Source: an uncultured Candidatus Saccharibacteria bacterium (lineage in GTDB: Bacteria; Patescibacteriota; Saccharimonadia; Saccharimonadales; HK-STAS-PATE-42). Taken from it: a DNA stretch of 64,000 nt. The stretch is taken from assembly GCA_937871805.1 (NCBI GenBank), contig CALMQB010000002.1, positions 372,001 to 436,000 on the forward strand. The letters run 5' to 3'. The notes below the pieces were generated by a model that was not told the DNA's origin, ran no database searches, and saw only the letters and a program-made list of their open reading frames with translations. Shown piece after piece: positions 59,657-64,000 of this stretch; position 1 is the first letter of the stretch; every line of letters begins with the position of its first letter. A program made the translations under genes and the position numbers.

Positions 59657-59710
59657 TAACAATCTATATTTTAACAGATTGAACTAGATTTTGAACTTAA
59701 GTTTAACTTT

Positions 59711-60649
59711 CTACTTGCTAGAATTGTTAATTGCAGCAATTAGCGATTCTTCTTGGTTGTTAACTCTTTTAGGGCGTTGGTAATTTTGATTTTGCCTGGC
59801 TGTTGAAGTTGGCTTTTGAGGCGGCGCACTTTTTTGAACTGGCTTTTGGACTTCTTTAGCTGAGGCTTCTTTAGTCGGAGTTGGTGAGGCTGGAGTTGCT
59901 TTCTTGGATGACGACCTGGAACTTGAGCCTCCTCGAGAGCGGCCGTTATCTCGCCCGTTATTAAGTTTTGCAAAGACGATTCGACCTCCATCTGTTTGAA
60001 TTATTTTACTAGCTTGGAGCTCAACAGTCTCGTTAAGTTTAGCTAGGCAATTTTCTGCAACTACCATGGTGCCATCTTGGAGGTAACCAACTGCCTGATT
60101 CTTGCTGTCTCCTTTTTGAATCAACTTAAGTTTAAAAACTTCACCTGGAAGAATTTGAGGCTTTAAGGCTTCGGCAAGTTCAGCTGGTGAAAGAATCTTG
60201 ACACCTTCAATTTTAGCGCGCTGGGCAAGGTTAAAATCTACTGTAAAAAGCTGAGCTTTAAGTGTTTTAGCTAAATTTAGAAGCTGCTGGTCAACCTCTA
60301 GTTCTGACTTTTCTAAATTTTTTGTAATTAGGCTTAGAGACTTAAGATCAGAAAGCTTGTTGAGAACTTCGAGGCCATAGCGAGCACGTGCCCTCTTTAG
60401 ATTATCCCCTTCATCTGCCAGATATTGAAGTTCATCTAAAATAATATTGGTTGAGATTAATTCTGCTCGGTTCAAAAAACCTGCTTCTGCCAAAGAGAGA
60501 ATTCTTCCATCAATTACGGCGGAAGTGTCTAGAACAATTTTTCTACGAGTAGTTGATTTTATTTTGTTAGAAGATGAGCTTTTGTTGTTAATAACTGAAG
60601 CAATCAACAGTAAGTTTAAAAGACAAGTGATTAGAATTAGGGTTTCCAT
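59711..60649 (-). CDS. PIN-TRAM domain membrane protein (YacL-like)
   Basis: This 312-residue protein has one N-terminal membrane helix (residues 3-20), a PIN nuclease domain ('KIVLDTSAVIDGRIL', 'LDELQYLADEGD', 'LFTVDFNLAQRA' supply the acidic residues) and a TRAM RNA-binding domain ('GEVFKLKLIQKGDSKNQAVGYLQDGTMVVAE' in parts). Bacterial YacL proteins have this PIN-TRAM order after several helices; only one helix is seen here. A basic low-complexity C-terminus ('RSRGGSSSRSSSKK') follows. Probably an RNA-processing nuclease at the membrane. Confidence 0.88.
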   Translation of the reverse strand: METLILITCLLNLLLIASVINNKSSSSNKIKSTTRRKIVLDTSAVIDGRILSLAEAGFLNRAELISTNIILDELQYLADEGDNLKRARARYGLEVLNKLSDLKSLSLITKNLEKSELEVDQQLLNLAKTLKAQLFTVDFNLAQRAKIEGVKILSPAELAEALKPQILPGEVFKLKLIQKGDSKNQAVGYLQDGTMVVAENCLAKLNETVELQASKIIQTDGGRIVFAKLNNGRDNGRSRGGSSSRSSSKKATPASPTPTKEASAKEVQKPVQKSAPPQKPTSTARQNQNYQRPKRVNNQEESLIAAINNSSK

Positions 60650-60816
60650 AAATTTAGTATTAAGTTTAGTTTTTGTAGTTTAGTAAAGATGCTTAGGAGT
60701 TAAATAAGATAAATAAGATAAATAAGATAAATTCCTAGTCTTTATTTTAGCACTTTTTAAATTTAGTTACTTTAAGTGTTTTGAAAGATTTGGATTAGAG
60801 CTTTAAAGAATTTAGA
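60650..60816. other. AT-rich intergenic region
   Basis: Holds a motif copy (60662-60671), the short tandem repeat at 60697-60732 and no protein-like frame on either strand. Confidence 0.5.
60697..60732. repeat. Short tandem repeat, 9-base unit AAATAAGAT-like
   Basis: About 3.5 copies in a row of a 9-base unit (AATAAGATA frame). It lies upstream of the PIN-TRAM gene on the minus strand and may vary in copy number between strains. Confidence 0.75.
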
Positions 60817-60981
60817 TTAACTAGCAGTTATATTCTGCAATGTGAGTCTAATTGAGCCACCTAAAGCAAGAACTCCTAAAAGAGCAATCATCGGCGTTCC
60901 GTAAAAAGCTAGCGGAGCTCCAATAGCAGCCTCAGCAATTGCTGGCCCCATGTTTTGATTCTTATTTGAGTTTGGCTTCAT
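60817..60981 (-). CDS. Small hydrophobic protein, 54 residues
   Basis: A 54-codon frame from ATG 60979-60981 to TAA 60817-60819: a short polar start ('MKPNSNKNQNMGPAIAEA'), two hydrophobic stretches around a Tyr-Gly-Thr-Pro turn and a polar end. It looks like a small membrane protein and resembles in character the two small hydrophobic proteins upstream (61020-61313, 61358-61675), which may form a set with it. Not recognised. Confidence 0.5.
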   Translation of the reverse strand: MKPNSNKNQNMGPAIAEAAIGAPLAFYGTPMIALLGVLALGGSIRLTLQNITAS

Positions 60982-61019
60982 TGGATTACTATTAAGGTTG
61001 GGCCTTGGTTTAAATGAGC

Positions 61020-61313
61020 TTAATAACCCAGACTTGTGGCAGAACTTCCATGCTGGAAAGCGAGTATTGAGATACCCATTTCAAATGCACCAAAGGCGGT
61101 CTCACCAACACTGCTGGACGAGATGCCACTAAATATTCTTTGAGCTCCAGAATTTAGTATTACCGGTGAAGCAGCCAAAGATAGCGCACCTATAGACTTG
61201 GCGACGTCTAGCCTGGGTAACTTTGGCAATTTCGAAAGTCGACAGTTAATGCTGTTACCTACCCGGCCGAAGATATTTAAGTGAGGTCCAAAATCTCTTT
61301 GTTCTTCTTGCAT
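61020..61313 (-). CDS. Small hydrophobic protein, 97 residues
   Basis: Not recognised. A polar N-terminus ('QEEQRDFGPHLN') with two cysteine-free hydrophobic stretches ('SIGALSLAASPVILNSGAQ', 'GAFEMGISILAFQHGSS'), Ala/Gly/Ser-rich. It is the middle of three small hydrophobic genes on the minus strand. Confidence 0.5.
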   Translation of the reverse strand: MQEEQRDFGPHLNIFGRVGNSINCRLSKLPKLPRLDVAKSIGALSLAASPVILNSGAQRIFSGISSSSVGETAFGAFEMGISILAFQHGSSATSLGY

Positions 61314-61357
61314 GTCTATCTAGATTATATCGTAGATGTAGAAATAACTAATTAAGC

Positions 61358-61675
61358 CTAACTTTGCTCTGGAGAAGCTGTAGTTTCGGCCGTCGTATTA
61401 GTTGGCGCATCAGGATCAATGTAGGTACTGGTTGCAGTTTGTATTCCGGAATGTATGCTTGCTCCGCAGACGGCTCCACTTATAGTCGTTCCCGCAAAAA
61501 GTACGGCACTGAAAGCTGGAGAAGCCCCTGCGCTATTCGCTATGCTAACTATACCCATGACAGAAGCTCCAAGATAGAGGGCCGCGTTAGCCCCGTTTCT
61601 TGCCATATTTCTAACATCTTCTGGTGTTCGTGTTCGCATTCGTATGTTATTTCTACTGTTTACTGTACTGCTCAT
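61358..61675 (-). CDS. Small hydrophobic protein, 105 residues
   Basis: Not recognised. Two Ala/Gly/Ser-rich hydrophobic spans ('ANAALYLGASVMGIVSIANS', 'FAGTTISGAVCGASIHSG') after an Arg-rich start and before a Thr/Ala-rich end. It is the first of the three small hydrophobic genes, 77 bases downstream of radA on the same strand. Confidence 0.5.
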   Translation of the reverse strand: MSSTVNSRNNIRMRTRTPEDVRNMARNGANAALYLGASVMGIVSIANSAGASPAFSAVLFAGTTISGAVCGASIHSGIQTATSTYIDPDAPTNTTAETTASPEQS

Positions 61676-61751
61676 AAATAATTTTGATTAATGTACTTTA
61701 TATTATAACTTAACTAGATTGAAAAAGTCAAGTACTTAAACTTAATTGTGA

Positions 61752-63131
61752 CTATTTGGCTGTGAACCAAGTGTTGAGGACTTCGCGAAGGGATTTAGCC
61801 TCCTGAATAAAGTTAGATTTAGAATCTGGCTTTGGAGCGAGTAAACCTGTAAAACCAAGCTTTTTAGCTTCGGCTTCCCTTTTTGGAAGATTTGGAATAC
61901 GGCGGATTTCACCACTGAGACCAAGTTCTCCTGCGACGGCGAGATCCTGGGTTAAACTTAAGCCTTTGGCGGCGGAGGCAATTGCCATAGCAACGGCGAG
62001 ATCTGCGGCAGGTTCGGTCAACTTAATTCCTCCCACAACATTTATATAAATGTCAAAATCATTTAAGTTTAACTTGGTACGCCGAGTTAAAACGGCAACT
62101 AGAAGATTGAGTCGGTTTAAATCAAAACCAGAAGAAGCTCTTTTTGGGTAGCCAAAATTGGTTCTATTAACTAGCGCTTGAACTTCAACCAGCAGCGGTC
62201 GCGTTCCTTCCATGGCAGCAAAAACGATTGAACCATCGGTAACTTGTCTTTCGGCGAGGAGAGATTCCGACGGATTTTGGACTTGCTCCAAGCCTTTATC
62301 GGTCATGTTGAAGATTCCAGCCTCAGAGGTTGAGCCATATCTGTTTTTAATAGCACGGAGAATCTTGAAGCCACCGTAACGATCTCCTTCCAAGTTTAAG
62401 ACGACATCCACCAAATGCTCAAGCATTTTTGGGCCAGCCAGACTGCCCTCTTTAGTAACGTGTCCGACAATAAACAGAGCTGTTCCGGCAGATTTGGCAG
62501 CCTGAGTTAAAATATGAGTTGAATTTGTAACCTGAGAGATAGAACCAGTGGCAGAGTTAACCTCTGAACAGGCCATGGTCTGGATGGAATCAATAATCGC
62601 TAAGGTCGGCTTAAGTTTAAGGATCGTTGCGGCGATATCATCTGTAGAAGTTGAGGAAACTATTCCGAGTGAATCGGAGTCTTTAGTAGAAGATTTATCT
62701 AAAAGATTGAGCCGTGAGGCCCTAGAGGCAACCTGTTCGGCAGATTCCTCTCCAGAGACATACAGAACTTGACTATTGGGACTAGCAACGGCAGAGGCAA
62801 TCTGCATGATTAAGGTGGATTTTCCTATTCCGGGCTCTCCAGAAATTAAGTTTACGCTTGCGGCAACGATTCCACCGCCAAGAACTTCGTCGACATCAGA
62901 AATTCCAGTTTTGATACGGTCTTTATTTTTAGATTTAGAGCTTGCTAACTCTTGAACTGACTTAAATTTAAGTTCACTACCCTGCCCGCTTTTGGGGTTT
63001 TTAGGCATTGAAGATTCGAAGAATTCAACCAGTGTGGACCAAGCTCCGCAGCTGTCACACTTACCAGACCACTTGGAATGTTGCTCTCCGCACTCTGTAC
63101 AAACAAACTGTTGCTGCTTCTTTTTTGCCAT
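61752..63131 (-). CDS. radA: DNA repair protein RadA
   Basis: This 459-residue helicase helps recombination and DNA repair by moving branches in D-loops. It has the N-terminal zinc finger 'CTECGEQHSKWSGKCDSCGAW', a RecA-like ATPase with Walker A 'GEPGIGKSTLI', the RadA motif 'KNRYGS' and a C-terminal Lon-like domain ('VVGGIKLTEPAADLAVAMAI' in parts). In competent bacteria RadA also extends recombination of taken-up DNA. TGC-TAAACT of a motif copy lies 9 bases before the ATG, and five motif copies lie in or by the gene. Confidence 0.97.
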   Translation of the reverse strand: MAKKKQQQFVCTECGEQHSKWSGKCDSCGAWSTLVEFFESSMPKNPKSGQGSELKFKSVQELASSKSKNKDRIKTGISDVDEVLGGGIVAASVNLISGEPGIGKSTLIMQIASAVASPNSQVLYVSGEESAEQVASRASRLNLLDKSSTKDSDSLGIVSSTSTDDIAATILKLKPTLAIIDSIQTMACSEVNSATGSISQVTNSTHILTQAAKSAGTALFIVGHVTKEGSLAGPKMLEHLVDVVLNLEGDRYGGFKILRAIKNRYGSTSEAGIFNMTDKGLEQVQNPSESLLAERQVTDGSIVFAAMEGTRPLLVEVQALVNRTNFGYPKRASSGFDLNRLNLLVAVLTRRTKLNLNDFDIYINVVGGIKLTEPAADLAVAMAIASAAKGLSLTQDLAVAGELGLSGEIRRIPNLPKREAEAKKLGFTGLLAPKPDSKSNFIQEAKSLREVLNTWFTAK

Positions 63132-63140
63132 ATGGAATTA

Positions 63141-63149
63141 AGTTTAGCA
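63141..63149 (-). promoter_or_regulatory. Motif-derived extended -10 of radA
   Basis: On the minus strand TGC-TAAACT (63141-63149) ends 9 bases before the ATG, within a motif copy. It predicts an almost leaderless radA mRNA. Confidence 0.5.
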
Positions 63150-63174
63150 GAACGGTCCTGACGGAGCTTCATCT

Positions 63175-63816
63175 CTATGCTGTACCTAGGGTTCTTCCTG
63201 TGTTCATTGCAGTTAGTAGTGCCGCAGAAGAATGCTCATAATTACCAGCGCCGACTCTGACTACTAGATCAGCCTGAATGCCGCCATCTAGACCGTTTAT
63301 AGCCTTGTTTTGTTCTGCCCAAATTTTTACGGCCTCTTCCATTCCTGATTTTGAGTGCTGACCCTCCGCCACTAAAATACTTTGTAAGTATCCGACGGTA
63401 TCAGGCACAAGAGCTGCTCTTTGAGTAGGGTAGCCGGATTTAAACTCTCTAGCTCTCCTAAAGCCTACTAGGTAGAGTAGCGTTCTGGCACCCGGATTCT
63501 GTTCAAATGCAAACTTTGGAGTAGGTAGAGCGTATCGAGTACCAGTAGCCGGCCTACTAGCAACCCCCGAAAAACTTCCAGCTCTTTCAACCTCTTCAAA
63601 CTCCTCCAGGCTTAAGGAGATGAGCGCTCCCTCTTCCCCTTCAAGCAAATCCCTGTTCGTGTAGGACGGCGGTCGAACAATGCCTGGGTCCTCCAAGTCG
63701 GGTGAAGTTGCCTGCTCAACAACCTCCTTCATCTGAGCGCGTAGCGGGCCAGAGAGTGTAAAAACTCTTTTTGGGGCACTTTTATACTCTGCTGCGTTAA
63801 ATCCTGATTTTGGCAT
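63175..63816 (-). CDS. Hypothetical protein, 213 residues
   Basis: Not recognised. A soluble, mixed alpha/beta protein; the N-terminus is basic ('AAEYKSAPKRVFTLSG'), the middle acidic ('DLEDPGIVRPP', 'EGEEGALISLSLEEFEEVE'), the C-terminus helical with 'SKSGMEEAVKIWAEQNKA'. GC-rich relative to radA and without internal motif copies. It starts 12 bases after a motif copy upstream. Confidence 0.55.
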   Translation of the reverse strand: MPKSGFNAAEYKSAPKRVFTLSGPLRAQMKEVVEQATSPDLEDPGIVRPPSYTNRDLLEGEEGALISLSLEEFEEVERAGSFSGVASRPATGTRYALPTPKFAFEQNPGARTLLYLVGFRRAREFKSGYPTQRAALVPDTVGYLQSILVAEGQHSKSGMEEAVKIWAEQNKAINGLDGGIQADLVVRVGAGNYEHSSAALLTAMNTGRTLGTA

Positions 63817-63993
63817 TGATCTTGTTATTTAAGTTTAAGCTGCTTCGGTATCAATAATTCCTTTTGGTAGTGTTTCTATATTTGACATATTGTAGTAAAT
63901 ATTAAGTTTAATGGCAAGCTTAAGCGGTGTCGGTTTAACAATTTTGTTTACTGGAGGTAAACTAGTGGTGTACACTCAGAATTAGTTAAATTT

Positions 63994-64000
63994 ATGCCTC
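63994..64000 (+). other. Possible gene start at the window edge
   Basis: An ATG at 63994-63996 is preceded by AT-rich sequence and a GTTTAC..GTAAAC inverted repeat near 63948-63964. Only two codons are visible, so this is a note rather than a gene call. The rest of 63817-63993 holds two motif copies and a 17-codon frame at 63835-63888. Confidence 0.2.

Larger units (their letters stand above)
1..64000. repeat. Dispersed 10-base motif TTAAGTTTAA / TTAAACTTAA, about 115 copies
   Basis: Reading both strands, I count about 115 copies of the core AAACTTAA or its complement TTAAGTTT across the window, roughly 1.8 per kb. Most extend to TTAAGTTTAA, often with a leading C. Clear examples are 561-570, 756-765, 2056-2065, 2142-2151, 2281-2290, the palindromic pair 5133-5148 and 28431-28440. 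Copies lie between genes, over stop codons, just before start codons and inside housekeeping genes, in both orientations with no obvious strand bias. At about 40% GC an independent-base model would give roughly six. Spacing and density resemble DNA uptake sequences, but function is inference. The count is by hand and may be off by several. Confidence 0.85.

Noticed and set aside
60697-60732. Short repeats that might suggest a CRISPR array
   Set aside because: The unit is 9 bases and directly tandem with no spacers; no cas genes are present.
61364-61681. 105-codon plus-strand frame
   Set aside because: Mirror of the real minus-strand gene 61358-61675; Arg/Ser/Tyr-rich sequence typical of antisense frames.
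63835-63888. 17-codon minus-strand frame upstream of the gene at 63175-63816
   Set aside because: Too short to judge; no ribosome-binding site or hairpin supports it.
1-64000. Recoded UGA (Gly) genetic code of Gracilibacteria/Absconditabacteria
   Set aside because: TGA acts as a stop at 12590-12592 and the frames need no UGA sense codons.
1-64000. Dispersed motif as a chromosome-orienting sequence such as KOPS
   Set aside because: Copies occur in both orientations in similar numbers over the window, while orienting sequences are strongly strand-biased.

Overview
The window looks like a chromosomal segment of a small-genome Patescibacteria/CPR bacterium, most likely Saccharibacteria. This placement is inference from gene content, not from a marker tree. 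TGA works as a normal stop (the 465-residue ligase gene ends in TGA at 12590-12592), so the code is standard and not the UGA-Gly code of Gracilibacteria/Absconditabacteria. The DNA is AT-rich (about 40% GC by eye). Genes are tightly packed on both strands. Housekeeping genes are scattered singly among many short proteins that I do not recognise. No biosynthetic operons are visible. A sortase and secreted proteins with LAxTG sorting signals suggest a Gram-positive-type surface.

Layout. 0-7.9 kb: partial lamin-tail surface protein, MFS transporter, leuS, three unknown genes, VKOR, and dnaJ behind a CIRCE operator. 7.9-14.2 kb: four ATP-grasp ligases (one fused to a retropepsin-like peptidase), an HExxH protein and an HxD protein, the most system-like block. 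14.2-26.2 kb: two alpha/beta hydrolases, GNAT, short alaS, GtrA, DUF5665 protein, sortase, FMN reductase, dnaK with CIRCE, and a 2OG-oxygenase-like protein. 26.2-38 kb: SPFH protein, tRNA-Met genes, ZIP and DedA membrane proteins, FtsB/DivIC, an ABC-2 exporter, a GT2/GT-C fusion, an APH-type kinase, a membrane HExxH protein and rpsT. 38-50 kb: ABC exporter, holA, mutM, polA, yaaA, a lone crtI, a cluster of tRNA genes, grpE, and a GIY-YIG gene between 30-bp inverted repeats. 50-64 kb: two gene fragments head to head, a membrane HtrA-like protease, an iron-permease-like protein, sortase substrates (one frameshifted), a candidate structured RNA, tRNA-Arg with a duplicated 3' end, a PIN-TRAM protein, three small hydrophobic proteins and radA.

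The strongest global signal is a dispersed motif, TTAAGTTTAA (reverse TTAAACTTAA). I counted about 115 copies of its 8-base core by eye, inside and between genes, in both orientations. Composition alone predicts only a handful. The pattern resembles the DNA uptake sequences of Neisseria and Pasteurellaceae. Copies just upstream of start codons also supply a -10-like hexamer (TAAACT, often preceded by TGn) 6-10 bases before the ATG, which implies leaderless mRNAs.

How the genes fit together: DnaK, DnaJ and GrpE form the Hsp70 cycle, with dnaK and dnaJ apparently under HrcA. PolA, HolA, MutM and RadA cover replication and repair. Sortase, its substrates, the HtrA-like protease, VKOR and the GT fusion shape the cell surface. 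LeuS, AlaRS and the tRNAs serve translation. The ATP-grasp/retropepsin block probably adds and removes amino-acid tags on an unknown target.
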